This document shows, one piece after another, positions 53,778 through 63,613 of a stretch of DNA of 64,000 nt; positions within the stretch are counted from its first letter, which is position 1, and each line of letters opens with the position of its first letter. A program made the translations under genes and the position numbers. Source of the stretch: Paradevosia shaoguanensis (GTDB taxonomy: Bacteria; Pseudomonadota; Alphaproteobacteria; Rhizobiales; Devosiaceae). The stretch lies in assembly GCF_016801025.1 (NCBI RefSeq), contig NZ_CP068983.1:3774501-3838500 (forward strand), written 5' to 3'. The notes below the pieces were generated by a model, which made no database searches, had not been told where the DNA came from, and saw nothing but the letters and a program-made list of their open reading frames with translations.

Positions 53778-53999
53778 GCGATTTCAAAGTCTTGTATTGG
53801 CAAGCCTTTCCGCTCCGGCAGTCTGGAATCTCTTGAAACTGCCGCTTGCATATTTGATGATGCGGAATAAGGTATTCATTGAATACCGACCGCAGACCGG
53901 GGGCTTTTCGGTCGCGGACGCATATCAGGGACATTTAAATTTCGGCGGAAGATAGGCGATAACGGGCCACTTCATCGGGCCCGGTGCGGATAATCAAAT

Positions 54000-55235
54000 A
54001 TGACTAAAAGCGTAGTAGATCAGAGGCTTGGTGAGCCTGGGCTGGGGACTCGCCTGATGTCGGGCTTTATCGAATGGGTGGGCGGTCGCCTGCTCAAGGC
54101 GCCCGAACAGGGAGCCGTTACGATTATTTTCCCGAACGGCCGCAGCCGGACGCTGGGCAACCCCCATACGGGGCTGCACTCGGTGCTCAAGCTCAACAAT
54201 TTCAAGGTCATCGGCGAAGCCATGCGCCGTGGCACGGTGGGCTTCGCCGCCGCCTATATCAGCGGCGATATCGAGGTGGACGACCTCACGGCCTTGTTCC
54301 GCTTCTTCGTGCAGAACAAGAAGATGTTCGAGGATGCCGGCCGTGGCTTTTTCCGCCGCGCCGCCAAGGACCTCACCTACCACATCTCGCGGGCCAATAC
54401 CCGCGAGGGCTCCAAGGCCAACATTTCCGAGCATTACGACCTCGGGAACGACTTCTACGGCCAGTGGCTCGACCCTTCGATGACCTATTCGTCGGCGGTG
54501 TTCACCTCGGGTGACCAGAGCCTCGAGGAAGCTCAGCACGCCAAGTATCGGCGCATCGCGGACATGGCGGGCGTCAAGGAAGGCGAGTCGGTTCTGGAGA
54601 TCGGTTGTGGCTGGGGCGGCTTCGCAGAGACGGTGGCGCGCGACTACAGCGCCCATCTCTACGGCATCACGCTATCCAGCGAGCAGTTGGCCTTCGCCCA
54701 GGAGCGCATGCACAAGCAGGGGCTCGATAACCTCGTGACGCTCAAGTTCGAGGACTATCGCGACACCAGGGGCGAGTACGACCATATCGGCTCGATCGAG
54801 ATGATCGAGGCCGTGGGCGAAGAGCACTGGCCGACCTATTTCCAGGCGGTCCACGACCGACTCAAGCCGGGCGGCACGGCGGCGATCCAGGCGATCACCA
54901 TCGATGAGGACGAGTTCGAGGGCTACAAATCCGGCCCCGACTTCATCCAGCGCTTCATCTTCCCCGGTGGCATGCTGCTGACCAAGACCGCCATGCGCGA
55001 ACAGAGCGAGCGAGTCGGCCTGGTGCTGGAGAAGGTGGAGACGTTCGGGCTCTCCTACGCCCGCACGCTGCGCCTCTGGTGCGAGCGCTTCCTCGAGCGT
55101 TGGCCGATGATTGCGCCGCTTGGCTACGACGAGGAATTCAAGCGCAAGTGGGTCTACTACCTCTGCTACTGCGAGGCAGGCTTCACCGAAGGCAATATCG
55201 ACGTCGGTATCTACCAATATCGCCGTCCGGCGTGA
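54000..55235 (+). CDS. Cyclopropane-fatty-acyl-phospholipid synthase family
   Basis: 411 aa. SAM site VLEIGCGWGGFAE at 198-210, preceded by NISEHYDLGNDFYGQWLDPSM and followed by YGITLSSEQ and the EMIEAVGEEHWPTYF segment, all typical of CFA synthases. It adds a methylene bridge to unsaturated acyl chains of membrane lipids. A 222-bp gap precedes it. It is convergent with the SDR gene, 7 bp apart. Confidence 0.93.
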   Translation: MTKSVVDQRLGEPGLGTRLMSGFIEWVGGRLLKAPEQGAVTIIFPNGRSRTLGNPHTGLHSVLKLNNFKVIGEAMRRGTVGFAAAYISGDIEVDDLTALFRFFVQNKKMFEDAGRGFFRRAAKDLTYHISRANTREGSKANISEHYDLGNDFYGQWLDPSMTYSSAVFTSGDQSLEEAQHAKYRRIADMAGVKEGESVLEIGCGWGGFAETVARDYSAHLYGITLSSEQLAFAQERMHKQGLDNLVTLKFEDYRDTRGEYDHIGSIEMIEAVGEEHWPTYFQAVHDRLKPGGTAAIQAITIDEDEFEGYKSGPDFIQRFIFPGGMLLTKTAMREQSERVGLVLEKVETFGLSYARTLRLWCERFLERWPMIAPLGYDEEFKRKWVYYLCYCEAGFTEGNIDVGIYQYRRPA

Positions 55236-55242
55236 CGCCGGC

Positions 55243-56004
55243 TTACCTGGCGCGCAGCGTCAGGGCCGAGAGCCAGAAGAAAAGGCGGTAAGGCAGCAGC
55301 CTTGCCGCCTTCATCACAAATACCATCGGCCAGGGGAACGCGATCTCGAAGCGCGTGGAGCGCACGAGGCCATCCACGATCCGCCAGGCGGCATCCTCGG
55401 TCTCCATCAGCATCGGCATGCGGTAGCGATTGCGTGCCGTCAGCTCGGATTTGACGAAGCCGGGCGTGATGAGTCGCACGATGATGCGTTTGGGTTCGAG
55501 TTCGACCCGCATGGTCTGGCAGAGGGTGATCAGCGCAGATTTCGTGGCCGCATAGGCGCCGCCGCGCGGCAGCCCGACATAGCCGGCCAGGGAGGAAATC
55601 ACCGCGATCTGGCCGCCGGTGGGCTGCCGACTCATCTGGGTGATGACGGGATCGAGGAGGCGCACGAGGCCCATGACATTAACGTCGAAGGCCGCGGCGA
55701 AAGGAGCGGCATTGTAGGAGCCGGGCGGCGTTCCGGTGGCAGCGACCGCGCCGTAGAGCAGAAGGTCGATTCGACCGAAATCGGCAGCGATGGCGGCGAC
55801 CGTTGCGGCAACGGCTTCGGCATCTGTGATATCGAGAGGGTAGGCGTGGATGCCGGGATGGGAAGCGGCGACTTCCTCGAGCCTCTCGAGGCGGCGGCCC
55901 GAAATGGCAACCTGCCAGCCGCGTCCGGCGAGCTCGCGCGCCACGGCCGCGCCGATCCCCGAGCCTCCACCGATGATCCAGGCAATGCCCGGCTTGAGAT
56001 TCAT
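55243..56004 (-). CDS. Short-chain dehydrogenase/reductase
   Basis: 253 aa from ATG 56004, with GGGAG upstream. Classical SDR: GGGSGIGAA at 12-20, NAA-type region SYNAAPFAAAFDVNVMGLVR, S137/S138, Y151 and K155 in GGAYAATKSAL. The cofactor is NAD(P). The C-terminal part has a hydrophobic run near the end that may contact the membrane. The neighbour CFA synthase suggests lipid metabolism, but the substrate is unknown. Confidence 0.88.
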   Translation of the reverse strand: MNLKPGIAWIIGGGSGIGAAVARELAGRGWQVAISGRRLERLEEVAASHPGIHAYPLDITDAEAVAATVAAIAADFGRIDLLLYGAVAATGTPPGSYNAAPFAAAFDVNVMGLVRLLDPVITQMSRQPTGGQIAVISSLAGYVGLPRGGAYAATKSALITLCQTMRVELEPKRIIVRLITPGFVKSELTARNRYRMPMLMETEDAAWRIVDGLVRSTRFEIAFPWPMVFVMKAARLLPYRLFFWLSALTLRAR

Positions 56005-56164
56005 CCTCGCTCCCTCGCTTGTCGGACGTGGCCATTGTCGCATTGCGGCACGAGGGAGGACAGATTGCCTGCCATCGGCTGCTGCTTGCCATTATCCCAT
56101 TATGAGATCAAGATAATCGGGTGACGTGCGTCTTACTCGCTTGCGGCAGTCCAAGGAGGCTCTC

Positions 56165-56776
56165 ATGACGGCTAGCGACTCCTCCAACCCCCTCGAACGC
56201 TTCACGCACCATGTGCGTCGCAGATGGGGCTGGTTTCTTGCACTGGGCATCATCTACCTGATCGGCGGCATCGCCGCGATCTTCCTGCCGGTGATGTCAT
56301 CGATCGCCTTCACCATCGTCATCGCCTCCTTCCTCGTGGTCGGTGGCATTGTCCAGATCATCCAGTCGTTCCAGATGAATGGCTGGCAGGGCGTGGTCTG
56401 GCACCTGCTGATGGGCATCATCACGCTGGTGGGCGGCGGCTATGCGCTATGGAATCCGATTGCCGGCGCGCTGGCCATCACCCTGGTCATCGCCATTACC
56501 TTCATTGCGCAGGGCGTGGTCGAGATCGTGATGGGCTTCCGCCTGCGACCGGTCGACGGCTGGGGCTGGATGATCGCCTCGGGCGTTCTCGCCGTGCTGG
56601 CGGGCATCGCGTTGACCTGGACGTTCCCAGCCTCGGGGCTGGTGACGGTCGGCACCATTGCCGGCATCGCCATGATCTTCACCGGCTGGAGCTACATCTA
56701 CATCGCCATGGCGGCCCGCAGGGTCTGGAAGGACCTCAAGGAAGACGTCGGCGGCATGGGTGGCGCCAAGGCCTGA
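56165..56776 (+). CDS. HdeD family acid-resistance membrane protein
   Basis: 203 aa from ATG 56165 with AAGGAGG 5 bp before. Six membrane helices in three pairs, each pair like FLALGIIYLIGGIAAIFLP or VWHLLMGIITLVGGGYAL, a pattern of DUF308/HdeD proteins. Probably a general envelope-stress protein in the inner membrane. Followed by a terminator. Confidence 0.9.
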   Translation: MTASDSSNPLERFTHHVRRRWGWFLALGIIYLIGGIAAIFLPVMSSIAFTIVIASFLVVGGIVQIIQSFQMNGWQGVVWHLLMGIITLVGGGYALWNPIAGALAITLVIAITFIAQGVVEIVMGFRLRPVDGWGWMIASGVLAVLAGIALTWTFPASGLVTVGTIAGIAMIFTGWSYIYIAMAARRVWKDLKEDVGGMGGAKA

Positions 56777-56822
56777 ACGAAAGAGGGCGCCTCGCGGCGC
56801 CCTCGACTTATCGGATTTCGCG

Positions 56823-56848
56823 AAGGGCCGGTGCGAACCGGCCCTTTT
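56823..56848 (+). terminator. Terminator between hdeD-like and ilvD
   Basis: AAGGGCCGG / CCGGCCCTT stem and TTTT. A second GC-rich hairpin (GAGGGCGCC / GGCGCCCTC) is at 56783-56804. Both lie between convergent genes. Confidence 0.75.
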
Positions 56849-56850
56849 GC

Positions 56851-58689
56851 TTACTTGGCGTCGAGGTCGCGCACGGCGCCGCGGGCAGCGCTGGTGGCGA
56901 AGGCCGCATAGGCCCTGAGCGCCGTCGAGACGTTGCGCTTGCGCGGGTGAGCTGGCTTCCAGCCCAGTTGATCCTGATCGTGACGACGCTGCACCAGCTC
57001 GTCGTCGGAGATCTTGAGGTGGATCGTGCGGTTCGGGATATCGATCTCGATGATGTCGCCTTCGCGCACGAGGCCGATCGTGCCGCCCTCGGCCGCCTCA
57101 GGCGAGACGTGGCCGATCGAGAGGCCCGAAGTGCCGCCCGAGAAGCGACCATCGGTGAGGAGGGCACAGGACTTCCCGAGCCCCTTCGACTTGAGGTAGC
57201 TCGTCGGATAGAGCATTTCCTGCATGCCCGGGCCGCCGCGCGGACCTTCGTAGCGGATGACCACCACGTCGCCGGCCTTGACCTCATTGCCGAGGATGCC
57301 CTTGACGGCGGCGTCCTGGCTCTCGAAGACCTTGGCCGGGCCGGTGAACTTGAGGATGCTCTCATCGACGCCCGCCGTCTTGACGATGCAGCCGTCGATG
57401 GCGACGTTGCCCTTGAGCACGGCGAGACCGCCGTCCTTGGAGAACGGGTGCTCGGCGCTGCGGATCACGCCGTTCTTGCGGTCGAGATCGAGCTCCTTCC
57501 AGCGCTGGCTCTGCGAGAAAGCCTCGGTGGTGCGGACGCCGCCCGGAGCGGCCATGTAGAACTGGCGGACGCTGTCGCTGTTGGTGCGCGAGATGTCCCA
57601 GCGATCGAGCGCATCGCCCATGGTGGCAGTGTGGACGGTCGGCAATTCGCGGTTGAGCAGTTCGGCGCGATCGAGCTGGCCGAGGATCGACATGATGCCA
57701 CCGGCACGGTGCACGTCTTCCATATGCACGTCGTTCTTGGCCGGAGCCACCTTGCAGAGCACGGGCACGCGGCGCGACAGGGCGTCGATGTCGTCCATGG
57801 TGAAATCGACCTCGCCCTCATGGGCGGCGGCCAGGATGTGCAGCACGGTGTTGGTCGAGCCGCCCATTGCGATATCGAGGGCCATGGCGTTCTCGAAGGC
57901 GCCCTTGGAGGCAATGGTGCGCGGCAGCACGGTCTCATCATCCTGCTCGTAATAGCGGCGGGCGAGGTCGACGATGAGGTGACCGGCTTCCTGGAAGAGG
58001 CGTTTGCGGTCGGCATGGGTGGCAAGAGTCGAGCCGTTGCCCGGGAGCGAGAGGCCCAGGGCTTCGGTGAGGCAGTTCATCGAATTGGCGGTGAACATGC
58101 CCGAGCACGAACCGCAGGTCGGGCATGCGGATTCTTCGATGGCCTTGAGGTCGGCATCGCTGACCTTGTCGTCGGCGGCGGCGACCATGGCGTCCACGAG
58201 GTCGAGCGCCTGCAGCTGGCCGGACAGCACAACCTTGCCGGCTTCCATCGGGCCGCCGGAGACGAAGATCACCGGGATGTTGATGCGGAGCGCCGCCATC
58301 AGCATGCCCGGCGTGATCTTGTCGCAGTTCGAGATGCAGACCATGGCGTCGGCGCAGTGGGCGTTGACCATGTACTCGACCGAGTCGGCGATCAGCTCGC
58401 GGCTCGGGAGCGAATAGAGCATGCCATCGTGGCCCATCGCGATGCCGTCATCGACTGCGATGGTGTTGAATTCCTTGGCGACGCCACCGGCAGCCTCGAT
58501 CTCGCGGGCGACCAGCTGGCCGAGGTCCTTCAAGTGGACGTGCCCCGGCACGAACTGGGTGAACGAGTTCACTACGGCGATAATAGGCTTTCCGAAATCG
58601 CTGTCCTTCATGCCGGTCGCGCGCCAGAGGCCGCGGGCACCGGCCATGTTGCGGCCGTGGGTGGTTGTACGTGAGCGATAAGCGGGCAT
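56851..58689 (-). CDS. ilvD: Dihydroxy-acid dehydratase
   Basis: 612 aa from ATG 58689 ([20 protein letters not shown] is the conserved start; the frame runs back to 58764). Iron-sulphur cysteines are visible in CISNCDK at 118-124 and in [19 protein letters not shown], and the metal-site [10 protein letters not shown] at 78-87. It makes the 2-keto acids of valine and isoleucine from dihydroxy acids. Alone in its operon. Confidence 0.97.
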   Translation of the reverse strand: MPAYRSRTTTHGRNMAGARGLWRATGMKDSDFGKPIIAVVNSFTQFVPGHVHLKDLGQLVAREIEAAGGVAKEFNTIAVDDGIAMGHDGMLYSLPSRELIADSVEYMVNAHCADAMVCISNCDKITPGMLMAALRINIPVIFVSGGPMEAGKVVLSGQLQALDLVDAMVAAADDKVSDADLKAIEESACPTCGSCSGMFTANSMNCLTEALGLSLPGNGSTLATHADRKRLFQEAGHLIVDLARRYYEQDDETVLPRTIASKGAFENAMALDIAMGGSTNTVLHILAAAHEGEVDFTMDDIDALSRRVPVLCKVAPAKNDVHMEDVHRAGGIMSILGQLDRAELLNRELPTVHTATMGDALDRWDISRTNSDSVRQFYMAAPGGVRTTEAFSQSQRWKELDLDRKNGVIRSAEHPFSKDGGLAVLKGNVAIDGCIVKTAGVDESILKFTGPAKVFESQDAAVKGILGNEVKAGDVVVIRYEGPRGGPGMQEMLYPTSYLKSKGLGKSCALLTDGRFSGGTSGLSIGHVSPEAAEGGTIGLVREGDIIEIDIPNRTIHLKISDDELVQRRHDQDQLGWKPAHPRKRNVSTALRAYAAFATSAARGAVRDLDAK

Positions 58690-59223
58690 TGAAATCACCG
58701 AAAATGTGCGGGGTGCCATGCGCCCCGAGTGGGACCGCCCTTGATAAAGCATTTCGAGGCACATGCAAACCGATGCACGTTATTGTTGAGACGCGCCAAG
58801 GCGCCGGCACGGACTGCTCCGGTCGGGTTTGCTGGTGGTTCCTTGGCGGCTCGGGGCGAGGTTTGCCTCAAGTCTATGGTGCTAGCGATGTATGCGAGGC
58901 ATGGCCTCGCCCCTTGAGCGTTTGAGGTTTCGACAAGCCCGTTCACGCAAGTTGCCCGCGAGCGCACTCCGGGCCGGTCACGTCACTCTTAGGCCGTAAG
59001 CCCAGGCGCCCCCGGACTTCCCCCAACTCCCAGAACCTGGCGGCAGGGCGAGATGCAGGTGTCGACCTTGTCTGCATCCAGTCCTGCCGCCAGCCGCCGC
59101 GGCACTGCGTACTGTGCCTCGCCGTTGGCGGAGGGATGGAGACAGTATGCGGGAGGGTGATGGGGGCGGGGATAAGTTTTTTGGGACTGCTGCTTTTGCT
59201 CTCCTACCACCCGCGCTCTCACC

Positions 59224-59333
59224 CCCACCACCTTACTTCCCCGGACTTGATCCGGGGCCTATTGCACCGTTCCACTCGAGTGGAGGGACCCGTGGGCCCC
59301 GGCTCTGCGGCCGGGGAAGTGCGGTGGTTGGGG
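59224..59333 (-). repeat. Intergenic repeat, copy B
   Basis: Reverse complement of the repeat at 51441-51546, with the same three palindromes (CCCCGGACTTGATCCGGGG, CCACTCGAGTGG, CCCCGGCTCTGCGGCCGGGG). Confidence 0.8.
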
Positions 59334-59455
59334 TGAGGAAGGTGGGAAGTGGGAAGTGGGGTGGCGGAAGATGCCGGGAGGTGGAATTGCTAAGAGCGGA
59401 AGGCGGATCAGGCAAAGATCATGAAGCAAGATGAATTGCGTGACTGCGCCGGCAG

Positions 59456-59634
59456 GTCTCCCTCCCCCTTGCGGGGAGGGGATAGGGGTGGGGGTCCACA
59501 AACACGAAGTTTGGACACGCCCAACCCTCGCCCCGCAACGCGGAGATGAGAGAACGACGACGGGGTAAGATGGATAGCTCCGCGCCCCTTGCTCACCCCC
59601 ACCCCTGTCCCCTCCCCGCAAGGGGGAGGGAGAC
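59456..59634. repeat. Inverted repeat with 40-bp arms
   Basis: Arms 59456-59495 and 59595-59634 are reverse complements with a single mismatch; each holds its own small palindrome (CCTCCCC and GGGGAGG around TTGC). The 99-bp centre has no coding signs. It resembles small non-autonomous or REP-type elements. Confidence 0.75.
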
Positions 59635-59740
59635 GTGCTGGCCCGGGCTTGCCCTATAAGCGTGCGCAATTTTAATCAAACTTGAACCATACCGCCGGCC
59701 CCCGCTTCGGGCGGCGCAGTCCCTGCGGTATTCTGCGCAC

Positions 59741-59989
59741 ATGGCTAGTGTGCTTTATCTCGTCCTCAGATCCCGCGAGAAATGGTGGGTGGATATGGAG
59801 GGCAAGTCGCTTGGGCCGTTCGAGAGCCCCGACATTGCCACCTTCGCCGCCATCGACGCCGCCCGTGTGCGGGGCGACGTCAATTCTGCGGAGCGCCAGG
59901 TTTATGTCGAACAGCCGGGGCGCAAGTTCACCATGATCTGGTCGAGCACCCATCCGCCCGAAATCGAGGCGGAGGCGAAGAGGGCCTGA
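59741..59989 (+). CDS. Small unknown protein
   Basis: 82 aa. An alpha/beta domain: a strand (SVLYLVLRSREKWWVDMEGKS), a helix (SPDIATFAAIDAARV), and a strand (ERQVYVEQPGRKFTMIWSS). It looks like the short DUF2188-type proteins but I cannot confirm that. Convergent with the M29 aminopeptidase. Confidence 0.7.
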   Translation: MASVLYLVLRSREKWWVDMEGKSLGPFESPDIATFAAIDAARVRGDVNSAERQVYVEQPGRKFTMIWSSTHPPEIEAEAKRA

Positions 59990-59990
59990 A

Positions 59991-61247
59991 TCAGGCCCAT
60001 TCGCCCTTGCGGAACACCGGCACGCGCGTGCCGTCCGGCTTGATGCCGTCGATGTCGATCTTGTCCGAACCGATCATCCAGTCGATGTGGATCAGGCTCT
60101 TGTTGCCGCCACGCGCGGCGATCTCGTCCTGCGTGAGCTTGGTGCCGTTGACGAAGCACTTGGCGTAGCATTGGCCGAGCGCGATATGGCAGGCCGCGTT
60201 TTCATCGAACAGGGTATTGTAGAACAGCAGGCCGCTCTTGGAGATTGGCGAGGAGTGCGGCACGAGGGCCACTTCGCCCAGCCGCCGCGAGCCTTCGTCG
60301 GTGTCGAGCACCTTGTTGAGCACGGCCTCACCCTTGCTGGCCTTGGCCTCGACGATCCGACCGCCTTCGAAGCGCACCTGGATGTCGTCGATCAGCGTGC
60401 CGTTATGCGAAAGCGGCTTGGTGCTGACCACGGTGCCCTCGACGCGATAGGCGTGCGGGGTGGTGAAGACTTCCTCGGTTGGGATGTTCGCATTGCAGAC
60501 GATGCCGTTCTTGGCGGTCGCGGCGCCACCGGCCCATTCATGCTCGTCGGCAAGGCCAATGGTGAGATCGGTGCCGGGGCCGGAATAATGCAGGGCCGAG
60601 AAACGGTGGCTGTTGAGCCAGTCGGTGCGCTTGCGCAGATTGGCATTGTGCTCGCGCCAGGCGCCGATCGGATCGTCATTGTCGACGCGCGAGGCGGCGA
60701 AGATGGCGTCAGCGAGCTTCTTGACCGCGACCTCGTCGGTATCGTTCGGGAAAACGAGCTTGGCCCAGGCGAGCGAGGGATAGGCGACGATGTTCCAGTT
60801 GATGTCGAAGCTGACGATCTTTTCGAGCGCGGGCTTATAGGCATTCGACTGGGCGCGGTTGGCGCGGGCGACCTTGTCCGGGTCCTGGCCCGAAAGCATC
60901 ATCGGGTTGTCGCCGGCAATCGCGAGGCGGGCGGCGTTTTCGCCATAGGCCTTGGCCATGCCCTCGTAGAGCCAGCCGGCAGCGCGGTCGAAGCTCTCGG
61001 CATTGGCGTTTTCGTAGCGCGCGAGCGTCACGCCTTCATCGGAGAGAATGGGGGTCACAAGGCCGGCGCCGGCCTTGTAGGCATGCGCCGCGATGCGGCG
61101 AACGAGGGGCAGGGCCTGGGACGGAGCAGTCATTACCAGGTCCTGGCCGGGCTGAAGCTGCAGTCCGACCTTGATGGCGACTTCGGCGAGCTTGTCGAGC
61201 TTCACCGGATCGATGGCAGACGAAAAATTCTCTGATTGTGCAGACAT
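59991..61247 (-). CDS. M29 family aminopeptidase (AmpS/PepS-like)
   Basis: 418 aa from ATG 61247. Marks of M29: VGLQLQPGQDLVMTAP, EHNANLRKRTDWLNSHRFSALHY, NIPTEEVFTTPHAYRVEGTVVSTKPL (with the metal-binding glutamate and the PTEEV motif), GEVALVPHSSPIS and HIDWMIGS. A dinuclear metallo-exopeptidase in the cytoplasm that frees N-terminal residues. Confidence 0.95.
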   Translation of the reverse strand: MSAQSENFSSAIDPVKLDKLAEVAIKVGLQLQPGQDLVMTAPSQALPLVRRIAAHAYKAGAGLVTPILSDEGVTLARYENANAESFDRAAGWLYEGMAKAYGENAARLAIAGDNPMMLSGQDPDKVARANRAQSNAYKPALEKIVSFDINWNIVAYPSLAWAKLVFPNDTDEVAVKKLADAIFAASRVDNDDPIGAWREHNANLRKRTDWLNSHRFSALHYSGPGTDLTIGLADEHEWAGGAATAKNGIVCNANIPTEEVFTTPHAYRVEGTVVSTKPLSHNGTLIDDIQVRFEGGRIVEAKASKGEAVLNKVLDTDEGSRRLGEVALVPHSSPISKSGLLFYNTLFDENAACHIALGQCYAKCFVNGTKLTQDEIAARGGNKSLIHIDWMIGSDKIDIDGIKPDGTRVPVFRKGEWA

Positions 61248-61272
61248 TGGCCGTTCCGAAACTGGGGGACTC

Positions 61273-61309
61273 AAAATGACGAGGGCAGGCGAGGCCTGCC
61301 CTCGTCATT
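61273..61309 (-). terminator. Terminator after the GT4 gene
   Basis: Perfect 16-bp stem AATGACGAGGGCAGGC with a 3-nt loop; on the minus strand TTTTG follows. It lies 42 bp beyond the GT4 stop. Confidence 0.85.
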
Positions 61310-61350
61310 GAATCTGCTTCGCAACGAAATTGCGAGCCAAATCTGTCGCG

Positions 61351-62514
61351 CTAGGCCGCCTGCGAGGCCCGAGCCTGGGCCAGAACGGTGGAATAGAGCA
61401 TCTCGAACTGCGCCGCCGCATAGTCCCAGTCGTAGCGCGCATCGGCCAGGTCGCACGCCGCCTGGCCCATGCGTGCCCGGTCCATGGGGCTCATGGCGAA
61501 GAGTTGCGCCAGGCCGACCTCGATCGATGTCTCTGTGGGCTCGATGCGGATGGCGGCCGAGAGCGCATAGGCTTCGGGCAGGTTGCATTGCGGCGTCAGC
61601 AGGCTCGGCAACTGGAAGGCGAAGGCCTCCAGCGCCGTCATCGGCAGCGTCTCGTTGATCGAGGGCAGGATGAAGGCATCGGCCGAGCGATAGGCGGCAC
61701 TCCTGTCCGCATCGAAGGCAGGGCCCTCGAAATGCACCGAATTGGCGACACCCAGCGAAGCGGCGAGAGTGCGCAACTCCTCAAGATGTCCCGCCTCCGC
61801 AGGCCCCACGACCACGAGATGCCAGTCGTTGCCATCCGGCTGGTGGATGGCGCGGCTCCAGGCCCGGATAAGCGTGGCCAGCCCCTTGCTCGGGACGACG
61901 CGGCCTACGAAGAGCAGGACGCGGGCATCGGGGCCGAGAGGCTCGAGCCACGGTGCAGCCGGTCCCGCCATCTGGGCGGGCTCGACGCCATTGGGAATGA
62001 TGTCGGTCTGCGTGTCGTAGCCGGCCGCGCGCAGCGAGCGACGCTCGCTGGCATTTTCGGCATGGACGGCGGCCGCGTGCCGGATATGGCCATCCTCGAA
62101 GAGGACGCGCGCGACGCGCTTGGTCGTGTCGCCCAGCGCCCAACGATCAAGCATGCCGTGTGGGCTGACGATGTAAGGCCGCTGCGTGAGCTGGTGCCAG
62201 CGTTGCGCCGCGACGGAGAGATAGTTCCACATGCCGTGCACATGCACGCAATCGAGATCGTGCTCGATCATCATGTTGACGAGGTCCGGAGCGAACCGGA
62301 ATGCTTTGGGGCCCAGCGACGGGGCCACATGAAGCGGAATGGAGCCCATATCCAGGCTCTCGCCGTCCTGGTGTTCGAGACTGAACACTTCGGCGGAAAA
62401 ACTGCCGCGCCGCTCCAGGGCGGACGCCAGCGACTTGACGACTTCGATAACTCCGCGCGGCTGGATGGTCGAAGCCACCAGCATGCCTACCCGGAGCGGC
62501 CGTGCAGCACTCAT
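61351..62514 (-). CDS. Family 4 glycosyltransferase
   Basis: 387 aa from ATG 62514, with GAGGGAG 6 bp before. GT-B fold: PLRVGMLVASTIQPRGVIEVV at the start, HVHGMWNYLS, SPHGMLDRWAL, LLFVGRVVPSKGLATLIRAW and FILPSINETLPMTALEAFAFQLPSLL (E-x7-E). The N-terminal region is like ExoL or WcaI transferases that build surface polysaccharide. It stands alone, with the LuxR-type gene next. Confidence 0.9.
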   Translation of the reverse strand: MSAARPLRVGMLVASTIQPRGVIEVVKSLASALERRGSFSAEVFSLEHQDGESLDMGSIPLHVAPSLGPKAFRFAPDLVNMMIEHDLDCVHVHGMWNYLSVAAQRWHQLTQRPYIVSPHGMLDRWALGDTTKRVARVLFEDGHIRHAAAVHAENASERRSLRAAGYDTQTDIIPNGVEPAQMAGPAAPWLEPLGPDARVLLFVGRVVPSKGLATLIRAWSRAIHQPDGNDWHLVVVGPAEAGHLEELRTLAASLGVANSVHFEGPAFDADRSAAYRSADAFILPSINETLPMTALEAFAFQLPSLLTPQCNLPEAYALSAAIRIEPTETSIEVGLAQLFAMSPMDRARMGQAACDLADARYDWDYAAAQFEMLYSTVLAQARASQAA

Positions 62515-62818
62515 CTGCAACTCCCTCAACTACCCGCGATTGTTGAGACTCCTCACCGTCGCCGACAGCATTGCCACCGACGGTGCAAACCATCCTCCTT
62601 GCCCTTTGCCCTAACGAACCCTTCGGCGCCCCCGCGCCGTTCTGACATACTAGGCCGCTCCCGAATCGGGTCATTTCCGTGGCGGAATCTGGGCATCTCA
62701 AGCCCCCACCCCTAGGCCCTTCGGATGAACCCCCTCCGCCCATAGCAGCAGCTCGAAACGAAAAACCGCCCCCTTCCGTGGAAGAGAGCGGTGTGTGGAC
62801 CAGGCCTGGAGGTCATGG

Positions 62819-63613
62819 TCAGATATCGGGACCGGACTGCTCGGGGAACATGTCCCTGATCTTGAAGGCGACCTCGGTGCGGTTGGTCGCATTGAGCTTT
62901 TTCATGATGTTGCGGATATGAACCTTCACCGTGCTTTCGCGCAGCTGCAACTCATGGGCAATGATCTTATTGGCGCGCCCGCGCCGCAAAGCCTCGACAA
63001 CGGCCATCTGTCTTTCGGTGAAGAGTCCGGCCATCGGCCGTACCGTCGGCCCGCCAGTGTCGATGACGTTCCGCATGGCCATGATGCTGCTGGCCGGAAC
63101 GAACACGCCACCCGCAAGGGTCATGGAAATAGCTTCTGCTGCCACGCGCAACCCGACCGTTGTGGGAATGAATCCCTTGGCGCCGCATTCGAGCGCCTTG
63201 AGGATCTGCGACAGGTCGTCCGTATCGGCGACCACGACGATCGGGACCGGTGCGAACTCCTGTACTGCCTTGGCGATATCGCCGGCGACACCCAGATCGG
63301 TCATCTTGCGCGACCCGATCACCACCAGAATGACGGAAACGCTAGGATGGTTCTGCTGTGAATCGCGCCACTCCTGCAAAGAGCCGAAGGTCGCGAAACG
63401 GGTATCCGGGTTCTGTGCCATCAGGCCGCAGACAAAGCATTCCCGTTCGAGTTGGCGGCGGTCGATGACGACCACTTCGGGAATATTGTCTGCCAGCATC
63501 CGCGCTTCTTGTGCGGCCGTATCGTCGTTGGCGCCAATATGCGGATGTATGGTGCCTGCTGGCACTTTTACACGAGTTTTCGAAATGTCGGAGAAGGTGC
63601 TCCCTGCAAGCAT
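62819..63613 (-). CDS. LuxR/FixJ-type regulator with degenerate receiver domain
   Basis: 264 aa from ATG 63613. Residues 45-180 read as a receiver fold (VVVIDRRQLERECF, VPIVVVADTDDL, GAKGFIPT with the conserved lysine), but the strand that should carry the phosphorylated aspartate reads SVILVVIGSRK, without an acid. The C-terminal 65 residues are a clear helix-turn-helix: LFTERQMAVVEALRRGRANK, HELQLRESTVKVHIRNIMKKL. It should bind DNA without phosphorylation. It lies beside a surface-polysaccharide glycosyltransferase, a possible target. Confidence 0.88.
   Translation of the reverse strand: MLAGSTFSDISKTRVKVPAGTIHPHIGANDDTAAQEARMLADNIPEVVVIDRRQLERECFVCGLMAQNPDTRFATFGSLQEWRDSQQNHPSVSVILVVIGSRKMTDLGVAGDIAKAVQEFAPVPIVVVADTDDLSQILKALECGAKGFIPTTVGLRVAAEAISMTLAGGVFVPASSIMAMRNVIDTGGPTVRPMAGLFTERQMAVVEALRRGRANKIIAHELQLRESTVKVHIRNIMKKLNATNRTEVAFKIRDMFPEQSGPDI

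Larger units (their letters stand above)
58690..59740. other. Long intergenic region with repeats
   Basis: About 1050 bp without a credible gene between ilvD and the gene at 59741. The first 500 bp must hold the ilvD promoter; no leader peptide or riboswitch could be recognised. The second half holds repeat copy B and a 40-bp-arm inverted repeat. Confidence 0.5.

Noticed and set aside
56224-58674. 816-aa rightward open frame
   Set aside because: It is antisense to ilvD, which has all family motifs, and out of frame with the HdeD-like gene.
51441-59333. The two opposite repeats as ends of a composite transposon
   Set aside because: The DNA between them holds core genes (recJ, CFA synthase, ilvD) and no transposase; the copies look like independent intergenic repeats.
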